NCBI GenBank assembly: GCA_021824175.1
Contig: JAKALP010000008.1
Coordinates: 185,603 to 249,602, forward strand
Length of the DNA stretch: 64,000 bases
Origin: Deltaproteobacteria bacterium
Lineage (GTDB): Bacteria > Desulfobacterota > Desulfobacteria > Desulfobacterales > Desulfosarcinaceae
Direction: 5' to 3'
This document shows, piece by piece, positions 54,388-63,730 of this stretch. The notes under the pieces were generated by a model. That model did no database searches and was not told the DNA's origin. It was given only the letters and a program-made list of their open reading frames with translations. The position numbers and the translations under genes are program-made. How positions within the stretch are numbered: the stretch's first letter is position 1; the number at the start of each line of letters is the position of its first letter.

Positions 54388-55158
54388 ATGAAAGCCGTCA
54401 TTTTAGCAGGGGGCTACGGGACGAGGATTAGTGAGGAAACGCATCTCAAGCCTAAGCCAATGGTTGAAATTGGTGGCAAACCAATCATTTGGCATATCTT
54501 GAAAATTTATCATTCCCATGGGATAAATGACTTCATAGTACTCTTGGGATATAAGGGTTATGTAATTAAAGAGTACTTCGCCAATTATTTTTTGCATATG
54601 TCCGACGTAACATTCGATATGACTAATAACCGAATCGAATATCATCACAATTACTGTGAGCCATGGAAAATTACGTTGGTTGATACAGGTATTGATACAA
54701 TGACTGGTGGCCGTTTAAAAAGGATTAAAGATTATCTTAGTGATGAAGATTTTTGTTTTACCTATGGTGATGGTCTTAGTGACGTTAATATTAGGGCTCT
54801 TATTTCTTTCCATAAGGAATCTAAAACGCTTGCCACCATGACCTCTGTTCAGCCGCCAGGTCGTTATGGCGTTTTAGAGATAGACCATTATTTAGTAAAG
54901 CAATTCAAAGAAAAACCGGAAGGGAACGGAATATGGATAAACGGTGGATTCTTTGTTTTATCGCCTAAAGTTATAGATTACATCAAAGACGATTCGACTG
55001 TTTGGGAAAAAGAGCCGCTCGAAAAGTTAGCCTCAGATAGACAATTAAACGCTTTCAAACATCAGGGGTTTTGGCATGCCATGGATACTCTACGGGATAA
55101 AAACAAGTTGGAAGAGCTATGGAAATCGGGCAATGCTCCATGGAAGATATGGGCTTAG
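54388..55158 (+). CDS. rfbF: Glucose-1-phosphate cytidylyltransferase
   Basis: The 256-residue nucleotidyltransferase has [20 protein letters not shown] and [17 protein letters not shown], then [10 protein letters not shown] and the C-terminal [16 protein letters not shown]. These features are specific to RfbF. It makes CDP-glucose from CTP and glucose-1-phosphate. GGAG lies ten bases before the ATG at 54388; an upstream in-frame ATG at 54367 is less likely. Confidence 0.94.
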   Translation: MKAVILAGGYGTRISEETHLKPKPMVEIGGKPIIWHILKIYHSHGINDFIVLLGYKGYVIKEYFANYFLHMSDVTFDMTNNRIEYHHNYCEPWKITLVDTGIDTMTGGRLKRIKDYLSDEDFCFTYGDGLSDVNIRALISFHKESKTLATMTSVQPPGRYGVLEIDHYLVKQFKEKPEGNGIWINGGFFVLSPKVIDYIKDDSTVWEKEPLEKLASDRQLNAFKHQGFWHAMDTLRDKNKLEELWKSGNAPWKIWA

Positions 55159-55197
55159 CTTTAATGTATTTCTACGCATAACATTTTAAGATACCGA

Positions 55198-55398
55198 ATG
55201 AAAAAAACAGTATTTATTTCCAGCGTTAGTACAGGAATTGGCTTAGCTATTCATAAAGAGCTCGAGGCAACGAATCGTTACCCATTACTTGCGTCGGCTC
55301 GTGCAGAAATTTATCTTAGCGATATAGAATCAATTGATTCTTATCTAAATAAAAATAGCAAAATTGATATCGTTATAAATAATGCTGCAATTATCTGA
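55198..55398 (+). pseudogene. Truncated short-chain dehydrogenase
   Basis: Only the first 66 codons remain: KKTVFISSVSTGIGLAIHKE is the Rossmann glycine motif and DIVINNAAII is the NNAG-type motif. The normal length is about 230-250 residues. The frame stops where the ISL3-like remnant begins, so an insertion event has removed the rest. The lost enzyme presumably reduced a keto group in the sugar pathway of this cluster, as suggested by position only. Confidence 0.8.
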
Positions 55399-56100
55399 CC
55401 TTGGTGCTTGATTATCTGACTGGCCGCATTGTCTTCGTTGGTAAAGACCGCAAAGCCGAAACCTTGATAGCGTTTTTGACCAAATGAGTCCTGAGCAACG
55501 AAAGAGCATCACCGCCGTAGTCATGGATATGTGGGACCTTTTCATCAACGCAGTTAAAAAAACTGCCATGGACTAAGATCGTCTTCGATCTGTTTCATGT
55601 TGTTGCCGCTTTTAGCTGGGTCATTGATAAAGTCCGCAACAGCGAGTATCGCAAAGCCTGCACGGAGAACAAAGTTGTTTTAAAGGAGCACGCTATTTGC
55701 TTTTGAAAAATCGCAACAAGCTGAGTAAACAGAGCCAGCGCGATCAACTCAATGAACTGTTGGAAATCAACGAAACGCTGAGCACCGTGATGATCCTAAA
55801 CGATAGTCTAAAGCACATTTGGCAGTATCGGCATCGCACTTGGGCCAGCAAGTCCATCGATAACTGGTGCCAGCTGGCGTGCTCAGATAGTCATCCCGAA
55901 CAAACCTCCTTTGCGAAGATGATCGAGCAGCATCGGTACGGCATTGTCAATCACTGCGACTGCCCCATCTACACAGGCAAACTAGAAGGCGTTAACAATA
56001 AGATTAAAGTAATAAAGAGAAAAGCGTATGGTTTTCATGATCTGTGATACTTTGCATTGAATATTTACCAGGTTTTCACCAACTAGATTGGAGAAGAACC
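55397..56100 (+). mobile_element. ISL3-family insertion sequence remnant (degenerate transposase)
   Basis: Fragments of an ISL3-type DDE transposase lie in several frames: TGRIVFVGKDRKAETLIAFL (55405-55490), then SPEQRKSITAVVMDMWDLF with the catalytic Asp, KIVFDLFHVVAAFSWVIDKV with the second Asp, and LEGVNNKIKVIKRKAYGFHD with the Glu region (ending about 56045). Stops and frameshifts break it. The element ends at 56100 in the inverse of GGTTCTTCTCCAATCTAGTT, like an ISL3 terminal repeat. The left end and the N-terminal half are missing. Confidence 0.85.
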
Positions 56101-56123
56101 TTAATTACTAACTAGGAGGAAAT

Positions 56124-56906
56124 ATGAATATTTTAGAAAAAGAGATGATTTTTACACTAAAATCCTTAAAAGAAGATTTTGGCGTTTTTGAGATAAAAGC
56201 AGAATTTGAAGCTGAAGGAAGTCGAATGGAAGAGCTTATGCGACTTAAAGATATCACTTCAGCTGTTGGTTTACCAATAATTTTAAAAATTGGCGGTGTT
56301 GAAGCCGTTACAGACGTCTACAACGGACTTGCGATTGGTGTTAAAGGCATAATAGCCCCCATGGGAGAAACTGCCTATGCGATTTCAAAATATCTAAATT
56401 TGATTAAAACGATGGTCCCTGAAGATAATGCCGCAGATATTGAATTCGCTTTCAATCTTGAGACCATTACCGGTTATAATAATTTTGATGATATCCTTAA
56501 TCTTAAAGATCTATCATTATTGAGTGGCGTTACGGTAGGAAGGGTAGATTTGACTGGATCAATGCAATTGGGAAGAGAAGCCATTAACACGGATCAAAAT
56601 ATCTTCAATATCTGTTCCGAAGTTTTCCAAAAGTCCAAACATAAAGGGCTAAAGACTGGATTGGGAGGCGGCATATCCAAGCACGCATTACCTGTTATTA
56701 CGCAATTAGCGGAAATGAAGATACTCGATAAATATGAAACAAGAAAAGTTGTTTTTCCTGCCACCTCTGTCAAGTATGGCGAGGCCGCGATTTTGAAAGC
56801 CGTAGAGTTCGAGCTTGCCTGGCTAAAAAGTAAAAGAAGGTATTATTCAAGAATTAAAGCTGAGGATGAAATGCGTATTGAAATGATAGAAAGTAGGTTA
56901 AAGTAA
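56124..56906 (+). CDS. HpcH/HpaI aldolase-like protein
   Basis: The 260-residue TIM-barrel-like protein resembles the HpcH/HpaI aldolase/citrate-lyase group: FEIKAEFEAEGSRMEELMRL, IILKIGGVEAV, VKGIIAPMGETAYAISKYL, AFNLETITGYNN and TVGRVDLTGSM. Class II members act on 2-keto acids or their CoA esters with a divalent metal. In this cluster a role in building or trimming a branched or keto-sugar is possible but unproven. AGGAGG precedes the ATG. A terminator follows. Confidence 0.75.
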   Translation: MNILEKEMIFTLKSLKEDFGVFEIKAEFEAEGSRMEELMRLKDITSAVGLPIILKIGGVEAVTDVYNGLAIGVKGIIAPMGETAYAISKYLNLIKTMVPEDNAADIEFAFNLETITGYNNFDDILNLKDLSLLSGVTVGRVDLTGSMQLGREAINTDQNIFNICSEVFQKSKHKGLKTGLGGGISKHALPVITQLAEMKILDKYETRKVVFPATSVKYGEAAILKAVEFELAWLKSKRRYYSRIKAEDEMRIEMIESRLK

Positions 56907-56936
56907 TCAGCACATCATATACGATAGATTAGTGAT

Positions 56937-56979
56937 AAAATACCCCATATTTTTTCAAAAAACATATGGGGTATTTTTA
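56937..56979 (+). terminator. Rho-independent terminator after aldolase-like gene
   Basis: AAAATACCCCATAT (56937-56950) pairs perfectly with ATATGGGGTATTTT (56964-56977), followed by T-rich sequence. Confidence 0.85.
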
Positions 56980-57021
56980 TTAGCAGATCATCATAACAGA
57001 ATGGCTTAACCAACCAAATTA

Positions 57022-57978
57022 ATGAGAAAACTAACAATGAAAAAGATCGTTTCCGTAGTTATTCCCGCATATAACGAGGAGGGCAACATTGTAGAGTTGG
57101 AAAGGCAACTCAAAGATGTATTTACAAAAAAACCCGAGTTTGATTTTGAAGTTCTTTTCGTTGAAAATGGATCAACCGACAGTACCTTCCAAAAAATGTT
57201 ACAAGTACATTCAAATGATAAGCGGTTCAAGATCATACAGCTATCAAGAAATTTTAGAATGGATGGAGGCATAACAGCCGGTCTTGCATTTGCTCAAGGT
57301 GATGCCGTCATCATTATGACAGCGAACCTTCAAGACAAACCCTCAACGCTTATCGAATTCCTGAATAAGTGGGAAATAGGCTATGAAAATGTCTATGGAA
57401 TAGTAAAGAAACGTCCTGGCAAAAGTATATTCCGAAGATTTAATTCTTGGATGTTTTATAAAATTTTAAGATTCATGACCGGCAATATGATACCTGAGAA
57501 CGTCAGCGACTTCCGACTGATTGATAAAAAGGTTTTACTGACAATAAATTCAATGGAAGAAAGAAACCGCTTTATCAGAGGTATGATTGCATGGACCGGT
57601 TTCAGATCTATTGGAGTCGAATACGAACGCGCCCCACGCTTCTCCGGCAACTCTCATGCCCATTTTTTTAAAGTTTTACAATTAGCGATTCGTGGTGTCT
57701 TTGCTTTTTCATACTTTCCCATTAAATTAATCACTTTCACTGGTTTTTTCGTTTCTGGCATGTCGTTCATTTTTCTATCATACAGCATATTGAAAGCGCT
57801 CTTTTTTGGCGTGCCATTTGCCGGATACGGAACTATCATTTCGATAATGTCATTCATGTTTGGCTTATTGTTTCTGCTAATTGGAGTATTAGGCCAATAT
57901 ATTGCCCAAATTTATGAAGAGGTAAAAAGACGTCCTAACTTCATTGTTAGCCGATTCTTAGGATCTATGGGTGAATAA
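57022..57978 (+). CDS. Family 2 glycosyltransferase with two C-terminal membrane helices
   Basis: The 318-residue protein has the GT2 fold start VSVVIPAYNEEGNIVELERQ, the acceptor-loop FVENGSTDST, and MTANLQDKPSTL in place of the usual DADLQDPP motif. The C-terminal helices (LITFTGFFVSGMSFIFLSYS; MSFMFGLLFLLIGVLGQYIA) are typical of the GtrB/DPM1-like enzymes that load undecaprenyl phosphate with a sugar. The substituted TANLQD residues in the donor-binding DxD region are odd. It is the likely partner of the GtrA protein downstream. Confidence 0.88.
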   Translation: MRKLTMKKIVSVVIPAYNEEGNIVELERQLKDVFTKKPEFDFEVLFVENGSTDSTFQKMLQVHSNDKRFKIIQLSRNFRMDGGITAGLAFAQGDAVIIMTANLQDKPSTLIEFLNKWEIGYENVYGIVKKRPGKSIFRRFNSWMFYKILRFMTGNMIPENVSDFRLIDKKVLLTINSMEERNRFIRGMIAWTGFRSIGVEYERAPRFSGNSHAHFFKVLQLAIRGVFAFSYFPIKLITFTGFFVSGMSFIFLSYSILKALFFGVPFAGYGTIISIMSFMFGLLFLLIGVLGQYIAQIYEEVKRRPNFIVSRFLGSMGE

Positions 57979-58027
57979 ACGTATTAGATGAATAGATAGA
58001 ACATTTATTCTTTGAATACTACTGATC

Positions 58028-59110
58028 ATGCAAACATTGAATCAGATTACGACTACTAATCAACCACCTTGGTCCTTGCAGCAAGACTTAAATGACGTAT
58101 TGCAGCAGACCGCCCTGGTATGGCCGAAATTACAAGGTGCTCAATTGTTTATTACCGGCGGCACTGGCTTCATTGGCTGCTGGCTACTGGAAAGTTTGCG
58201 GTATGCTGACAAGTATCATAACCTCGGTGTACAAGCCACTATCCTGACGAGAGACGCTCACGCTTTCGCAATTAAGGCACCACATCTGGCAAATTACTCT
58301 GGTTTTCATTTTATCAACGGAGATGTCCGCAATTTTGAGAAGCCGTCGGGTAGGTTTACGCATCTCATTCATGCCGCTACAGATGCCAGTGCCGACCTTA
58401 ACGAAAATTATCCGCTGCAAATGTTCGATACAGTAGTAGAAGGAACGCGGAGGGCGCTTGATTTTGCCGTAGAAAATGCTGTAGACCGTGTACTCTTTCT
58501 TAGTTCCGGCGCTGTTTATGGACAACAGCCATGGGAAATGGAAAGAGTCACGGAAAGTTGGACTGGCGCCCCTAGTTGTGTTGATCCACGAGCTTCCTAT
58601 GCGGAAGGAAAAAGAGCGGCAGAGATGTTATGCGCGCTTTATGGAAAACAGTTTGGCCTTAAAATTGCCATCGCGCGAGTATTTGCACTGCTTGGACCCT
58701 ATTTATCTTTGGATATCCATTTCGCTGCCGGAAACTTCATCCGAGATGCAATACAAGGCAAACAGATTATTGTAAAGGGCAATGGCTTGCCTTGCCGTTC
58801 TTATCTTTATGCTTCCGATCTCACCGTTTGGCTTTGGCACATGTTGGTACGTGCTGAACCGGGTAAGCCCTATAATGTCGGTTCCGATGAATCTGTGTCA
58901 ATAAGAGAGCTGGCCGAAAAGGTATCAGATACTCTTGGCAATGTTGGCTATAAGGTACTGGGTGCCCCGGATATAGGTTGGAATCTCGGACGTTACGTTC
59001 CGGAGACAAGTCTTATACATCGCGATCTGGGCCTTCATAAAACTGTCCCACTCGATGAAGCAATTCTAAGAACTGCTCTTTGGCATCAATGGAAGGGAAA
59101 AAATAGCTAA
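58028..59110 (+). CDS. NAD-dependent sugar epimerase/dehydratase
   Basis: The 360-residue extended SDR shows LFITGGTGFIGCWLLESL, HLIHAATDASADLN, and the catalytic FLSSGAVYGQ and YAEGKRAAEM (YxxxK). It resembles UDP-glucuronate decarboxylase/dTDP-glucose dehydratase-type enzymes, but the nucleotide sugar cannot be decided. CDP-sugar is likely by context. It ends one base before the ThDP enzyme (ATG directly after the stop), so the two are translationally linked. Base composition is less AT-rich than the surrounding genes. Confidence 0.87.
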   Translation: MQTLNQITTTNQPPWSLQQDLNDVLQQTALVWPKLQGAQLFITGGTGFIGCWLLESLRYADKYHNLGVQATILTRDAHAFAIKAPHLANYSGFHFINGDVRNFEKPSGRFTHLIHAATDASADLNENYPLQMFDTVVEGTRRALDFAVENAVDRVLFLSSGAVYGQQPWEMERVTESWTGAPSCVDPRASYAEGKRAAEMLCALYGKQFGLKIAIARVFALLGPYLSLDIHFAAGNFIRDAIQGKQIIVKGNGLPCRSYLYASDLTVWLWHMLVRAEPGKPYNVGSDESVSIRELAEKVSDTLGNVGYKVLGAPDIGWNLGRYVPETSLIHRDLGLHKTVPLDEAILRTALWHQWKGKNS

Positions 59111-60916
59111 ATGAAATTGTCGGATTATATAGCTCAAAAAGTCGTTGAACATGGCATACGCCATGTCTTTATGGTAACCGGTGGCGGCGCCATGCACCTA
59201 AATCACTCCCTTGGTACCCACAAGGGACTAGAATGCGTGTTTAACCACCACGAGCAAGCCTGTGCAATTGCAGCCGAAGCCTATTATCGGCTAACCAATC
59301 GTCTGCCCTTGGTCAATGTTACCTCCGGGCCTGGCGGCACCAATGCCATTACTGGAGTATATGGCGCCTGGACTGACTCCATCGGTATGGTAGTTCTATC
59401 TGGCCAGGTAAAGTTTGAAACCACCGTTCGTAGCACTGGCCTGCCCCTGCGCCAGTACGGTGATCAGGAGCTGTATATTGAGGAATTGGTGCGTCCTATA
59501 ACAAAGTACTGTGTCATGGTGACGGACCCCCAGACCATCCGGTACCACCTCGAAAAAGCCATTTATCTGGCGACTTCCGGACGTCCTGGCCCATGCTGGT
59601 TGGATATTCCCTTAAATGTCCAAGGCGCGCCGATCGATCCAAGCACCTTGCCAGGCTTTGACCCAGTCGAGCTTGATGAACCTTGGAAACGTGCTAACCT
59701 CAACGCAGCGAGCGCTGCCATCATAGAGAAAATTGCTGCTGCTAAGCGTCCCGTGGTCTTTGCCGGCGGTGGGGTGCGATTAAGCGGTAGGCATGCGTCT
59801 TTCATGCGTCTAGTGGACAAGCTCGGTATCCCGGTGGTAACCGGCTGGAACGCCCATGATGTTATATGGGATTCCCATCCAAACTACGTCGGCCGTCCTG
59901 GGACAATTGGAGATCGGGCCGGAAACTTCGCGGTACAGAATGCTGACCTCCTACTGATTCTGGGCAGCCGTCTCAATATTCGCCAGGTTAGTTACACCTG
60001 GAATTCCTTTGCGCGCGAGGCTTACAAAATATGGGTAGATATAGATGAAGCCGAGTTGAAGAAACCCACCGTCAAAGCGGACATGCCAATACTTGCAAGT
60101 CTTGCCGACCTCTTGCCAATCCTTAGTGATCACCCCTGCTCTGGCCCCACCCCGGAACACAAGCTATGGCTTGAGTGGTGCAAGGAAAGGCAGCGGCGCT
60201 TTCCCGTGGTCTTGCCCGAGTATTGGAATAATGACAAGATAAATCCTTATTGCTTCATGCAGACACTGTTTAAGCAGCTGGAAGAGGGTCAAACAGTGGT
60301 GTCAGCAAATGGCTCCGCCTGTGTGATTAGCTTTCAAACTGCCGAGCTGAAGCCCGGTCAACGGCTATGGACCAATTCAGGCTGCGCTACCATGGGCTAC
60401 GACCTTCCCGGAGCCATAGGCGCCTGCAAGGCATCTGGTGAAAAGCCTATTGTTTGCCTCGCAGGGGATGGCAGTATCATGATGAATCTGCAAGAACTGC
60501 AAACCATTGTCGGTAACCGGCTACCGATCAAAATATTTATCCTCAACAACAGTGGATATGTCTCCATTTTTCAAACGCATCGCAATTTCTTTGGTGATGT
60601 TGAAGTGGGCGCAGGCCCCAAAAGCGGCGTGACCTTCCCAGATTTCAGACGCCTGAGCGAAGGCTTTGGTCTGCCATTCCGCCGTTGTGCGCGTCATGAA
60701 GAAATGGCACAGACGATTGCGGACACCCTATCGGTGAATGGCCCATCTGTGTGCGAGGTCATGCTGGATGAAAATGTGCCTTTTGCACCGAAGCTGGGGG
60801 CTAAGCAATGGCCAGATGGGCGCATCACCTCACCACCTTTGGAAGACCTCTCCCCCTTCCTTCCTAGGGAAGTTCTGCAGGAGAACATGCTGATTGACCT
60901 GATTGAGGAGCAGTAA
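59111..60916 (+). CDS. Thiamine diphosphate-dependent enzyme, acetolactate synthase-like
   Basis: The 601-residue protein has the three ThDP-enzyme domains: an N-terminal PYR domain with the catalytic Glu (VFNHHEQACAIAAEAYYR), a middle domain, and a PP domain with the ThDP motif (VCLAGDGSIMMNLQEL...NN; GDG...NN). It most resembles acetolactate synthase. In CDP-sugar clusters a ThDP enzyme such as YerE attaches a two-carbon branch to a keto-sugar, so a branched-sugar role is a fair inference. It has 1-base overlap or contact with neighbours (epimerase, GtrA gene), supporting one operon. Confidence 0.85.
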   Translation: MKLSDYIAQKVVEHGIRHVFMVTGGGAMHLNHSLGTHKGLECVFNHHEQACAIAAEAYYRLTNRLPLVNVTSGPGGTNAITGVYGAWTDSIGMVVLSGQVKFETTVRSTGLPLRQYGDQELYIEELVRPITKYCVMVTDPQTIRYHLEKAIYLATSGRPGPCWLDIPLNVQGAPIDPSTLPGFDPVELDEPWKRANLNAASAAIIEKIAAAKRPVVFAGGGVRLSGRHASFMRLVDKLGIPVVTGWNAHDVIWDSHPNYVGRPGTIGDRAGNFAVQNADLLLILGSRLNIRQVSYTWNSFAREAYKIWVDIDEAELKKPTVKADMPILASLADLLPILSDHPCSGPTPEHKLWLEWCKERQRRFPVVLPEYWNNDKINPYCFMQTLFKQLEEGQTVVSANGSACVISFQTAELKPGQRLWTNSGCATMGYDLPGAIGACKASGEKPIVCLAGDGSIMMNLQELQTIVGNRLPIKIFILNNSGYVSIFQTHRNFFGDVEVGAGPKSGVTFPDFRRLSEGFGLPFRRCARHEEMAQTIADTLSVNGPSVCEVMLDENVPFAPKLGAKQWPDGRITSPPLEDLSPFLPREVLQENMLIDLIEEQ

Positions 60917-61359
60917 TGATGCGATTGCAGCGTTTCATAGAGATGGGTTATGATCTTGCCAACAGGCATCAAATAAAAATTAGATTTCTCCTGACTGGTC
61001 TGCTTAATACAACTATTGGTCTGATAGTCTATCCAGTGCTCTACTTTCTCGCGGCACCATTGAAACTCCATTACCTGACAATCCTTGTAATTAGTCAAGT
61101 ATTGTGCATTACGTTTGCTTTTCTGACTAATAAGTTTTTGGTGTTTCGCACATCCGGGAACTATCTGCGAGAATCGGGGAAGTTCGTCACGTTTCATTTA
61201 ACCTATTTCTTATTGAATTTTGCAGCACTACCCGCTCTGGTGGAGTTATTAGGAATGAACCCGGTCTGGGCTCAAACGCTGTTCGCATTAATGGTCATTG
61301 TTACCAGCTATTTTTGGCATAGTCGCATTACCTTTTCCTCTTCTAGGGTAGCTAAATAA
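60916..61359 (+). CDS. GtrA-family membrane protein
   Basis: The 147-residue protein has four predicted membrane helices (LLTGLLNTTIGLIVYPVLYF; ILVISQVLCITFAFLTNKF; FVTFHLTYFLLNFAALPAL; TLFALMVIVTSYFWHSRITF). GtrA proteins are thought to help flip undecaprenyl-linked glucose. The start codon overlaps the stop of the ThDP gene (TAATG), and its own stop overlaps the methyltransferase start (TAATG). With the GT2 gene upstream it forms a GtrB/GtrA-type pair. Confidence 0.88.
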   Translation: MMRLQRFIEMGYDLANRHQIKIRFLLTGLLNTTIGLIVYPVLYFLAAPLKLHYLTILVISQVLCITFAFLTNKFLVFRTSGNYLRESGKFVTFHLTYFLLNFAALPALVELLGMNPVWAQTLFALMVIVTSYFWHSRITFSSSRVAK

Positions 61360-62288
61360 TGGAAAATGACGAATTCCTACGTCGAGTTTGCCCAGTCTGT
61401 GCAAACAAACCTTCAGGGAAAGTGATCATAAGTACTAAGGTGAGGGCGGAAACGATTGAATATGAAGCCTTAGTACCTCACTGGAATGGATTTTTTAAGG
61501 ATAAAGTATTTTTTTCATATGTACGCTGTAATAGGTGCGGACTTCTATATGCCCCGATCTTCTTTAGCGGCTCCCAACTGGAACGACTATATAGCCAGAT
61601 GCCCCCCAATATGGCGGAAGTTCCAATGCAAGCGTTACGCCGAACACAGGCAGGCTATTTTGAAGCACTGAAAGGTTGTTCCGAACTGACAGGTGGATTC
61701 ATTGAGGTTGGACCGGACATCGGACTCTTCACAGAGAATTGTGTGCGTGAAGGCCAATTTGAGGAATACTGGCTGTTTGAACCGAACCGGGAGGTGCTGC
61801 CAGCTTTAAGCAAAATCGTAGAAGGCCACAAATTTCACGTCATACATGACATGTTCGGTTTTTCAAACGTTCCCGATTACACCGCATCATTCGCTGTGAT
61901 GATACACGTCTTGGACCATCTATTGGATCCGGCGACAACATTGCGTGAGCTTCGACTGAAGCTTAAGCCCGGTGCCAAGTTGTTGCTGGTCACTCACGAC
62001 GAATCATCTCTATTGCGGCGCATAGTAGGCCGGAGATGGCCAGCATTTTGTCTTCAGCACCCACAAATATATAATCCAAAAAGCCTGTACGCCTTACTCA
62101 ACGCTGCTGGATATGAAGTTCTTCATTTTCACAAGACCGTTAATTTTTTTCAAATTAATTTTTTACTGAAACACCTGCTCTGGGCCTTTGGAATAAAAGT
62201 CCAATATGTGCCGAGTTTAGGCCATCTCACACTGGGCCTCAAACTCGGCAATATGCTTACCATCGCAACACTGAAAAAAGAAGAATAA
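61359..62288 (+). CDS. SAM-dependent methyltransferase with N-terminal zinc-ribbon-like cysteines
   Basis: The 309-residue protein starts with two CxxC units (RVCPVCANK and RCNRCGLLYAP, residues about 11-70), as in the C-methyltransferases of deoxysugar pathways. It then has a class I methyltransferase domain with FIEVGPDIGLFTENC (motif I) and MIHVLDHLLDPATTLREL. The C-methyltransferase reading fits a deoxysugar pathway but the substrate is unknown. It overlaps the gtrA stop by one base. Confidence 0.82.
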   Translation: MENDEFLRRVCPVCANKPSGKVIISTKVRAETIEYEALVPHWNGFFKDKVFFSYVRCNRCGLLYAPIFFSGSQLERLYSQMPPNMAEVPMQALRRTQAGYFEALKGCSELTGGFIEVGPDIGLFTENCVREGQFEEYWLFEPNREVLPALSKIVEGHKFHVIHDMFGFSNVPDYTASFAVMIHVLDHLLDPATTLRELRLKLKPGAKLLLVTHDESSLLRRIVGRRWPAFCLQHPQIYNPKSLYALLNAAGYEVLHFHKTVNFFQINFLLKHLLWAFGIKVQYVPSLGHLTLGLKLGNMLTIATLKKEE

Positions 62289-62356
62289 TAGGGTAGTTCG
62301 GCAATACTTCGATACTGCACTCCTCTATACCGCCGATTGGTGATGGCTGGAAAGCA

Positions 62357-63730
62357 ATGGAATTAATATTGATCGATTGGGGAACCATATCAAGTAATTG
62401 GCTCCGGAGAAGGCTTGCATATATATGCATGATATTGCTGCTTAATATCGTAGGCATTTCTTATTTCATTTATTATTTATTGGCAAACGGGTATTTGCCT
62501 AGCCCTTTTATATTTGACAAGTCCGACACTTTTATGGACTTTTTTAACGCATTGCATTGGGCGTATGACAACGGCCGCTATACAGAGTGGGGTTCTGTTT
62601 ATCCGCCGTTAAGTTTTATTATTTTGAGGGTAATTAATTTTGTATTTGCTGGCGGAGGGTTTGGAGATCCATCGCTTATGCGAGATAATTCGCAATGGGT
62701 TATTCTGGGGATTTGCCTATCCTATCTATTAATTCCAGTCCTTTTATTAAAGACAAGATACTGGCGGGATTTTTCATATAGCGAAAAACTTTTAATCTAT
62801 TTTGCAATCATACTGAGTTCCCCAATGCTTTTTACCCTAGAAAGGGGTAATTTAATTTTACTTGCCCCCATTCTCTTGGCATTAGCGTTATCAAAAATCG
62901 GAATGACAAGAAGTGTTTTTATCGCTTTACTAATCAACATTAAGCCATACTTTGCTCTTCTTCTAATTTACTACATAGCAAGAAAGAATTGGAAGGGTTT
63001 TGTAAATTGTGCTTTGATGTGTGGCATGATTTTTACCTTATTCGGGCTGTTACTTGATAATAATTTTCTTATCTTTTTTAAAAATATTTTTAATTTTTCG
63101 CAAGAAGAAGGACTTTTTTCTTTAAGAGAGGTGATGGCCATGCCATCAAGCATTTCCGCATTTTCCTACGTACTCAAGCACCCAGATGGTGCCATGTTTG
63201 CATCAGGCCTTCTAACTCAAGAAAAAATTGCACTTATTGTTTATACTATCGAAGCGGCAAAGTGGAGCGTGCTTGCGATTGCTTTAATCGCATTGTTTAC
63301 GAAATCAAAGCTGATACGTGATGCAGAAATTTTCGCTCTGCTTTCTGTTGTCATAAGTAATTTAGGTATCTGGGTCGGTGGCTATACATTTATTTTATAT
63401 GTTGCGCTTATTCCTATCCTAATTAAAATGAATGCAAGGTGGCTATACATTGGTCTGATATCCCTAATGGCGATCCCTTTAGATATTATTCCATTGTTAG
63501 GAGATTTTATTGGGCGACAATATTCCTACCTTGCTAACCAACGCATCGAAATTTTTTGGACTATGGGATTGGGGAGCGTAATTCGCCCCATTGCGAACCT
63601 TATATTGCTTCTATCCTTGTCTTATGAATTCTTAGCAAAAAGGAATGTATGTACATACAACAATGTTGTGCAGCATGTATGCTTTTTTCTGGGTGGGTCT
63701 AATATGAATTATGGATTTCGTGACAAATAG
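62357..63730 (+). CDS. Polytopic membrane protein, GT87/DUF2029-like glycosyltransferase
   Basis: The 457-residue protein has about ten membrane segments, beginning LAYICMILLLNIVGISYFIYYLL. An extracytoplasmic loop holds FDKSDTFMDFFNALHWA (with an acidic DTFMD) and GRYTEWGSVYPPLSF, a pattern of GT-C glycosyltransferases (GT87/DUF2029), where an acidic residue of the first loop is catalytic. ERGNLILLAPILLALAL is likewise typical. It would use a lipid-linked sugar donor on the periplasmic face. Strongly AT-rich. The last 20 codons (after about 63650) do not look conserved. Confidence 0.78.
   Translation: MELILIDWGTISSNWLRRRLAYICMILLLNIVGISYFIYYLLANGYLPSPFIFDKSDTFMDFFNALHWAYDNGRYTEWGSVYPPLSFIILRVINFVFAGGGFGDPSLMRDNSQWVILGICLSYLLIPVLLLKTRYWRDFSYSEKLLIYFAIILSSPMLFTLERGNLILLAPILLALALSKIGMTRSVFIALLINIKPYFALLLIYYIARKNWKGFVNCALMCGMIFTLFGLLLDNNFLIFFKNIFNFSQEEGLFSLREVMAMPSSISAFSYVLKHPDGAMFASGLLTQEKIALIVYTIEAAKWSVLAIALIALFTKSKLIRDAEIFALLSVVISNLGIWVGGYTFILYVALIPILIKMNARWLYIGLISLMAIPLDIIPLLGDFIGRQYSYLANQRIEIFWTMGLGSVIRPIANLILLLSLSYEFLAKRNVCTYNNVVQHVCFFLGGSNMNYGFRDK

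Noticed and set aside
55697..56047. Independent 116-residue gene
   Set aside because: It is the C-terminal piece of the degenerate ISL3-type transposase.
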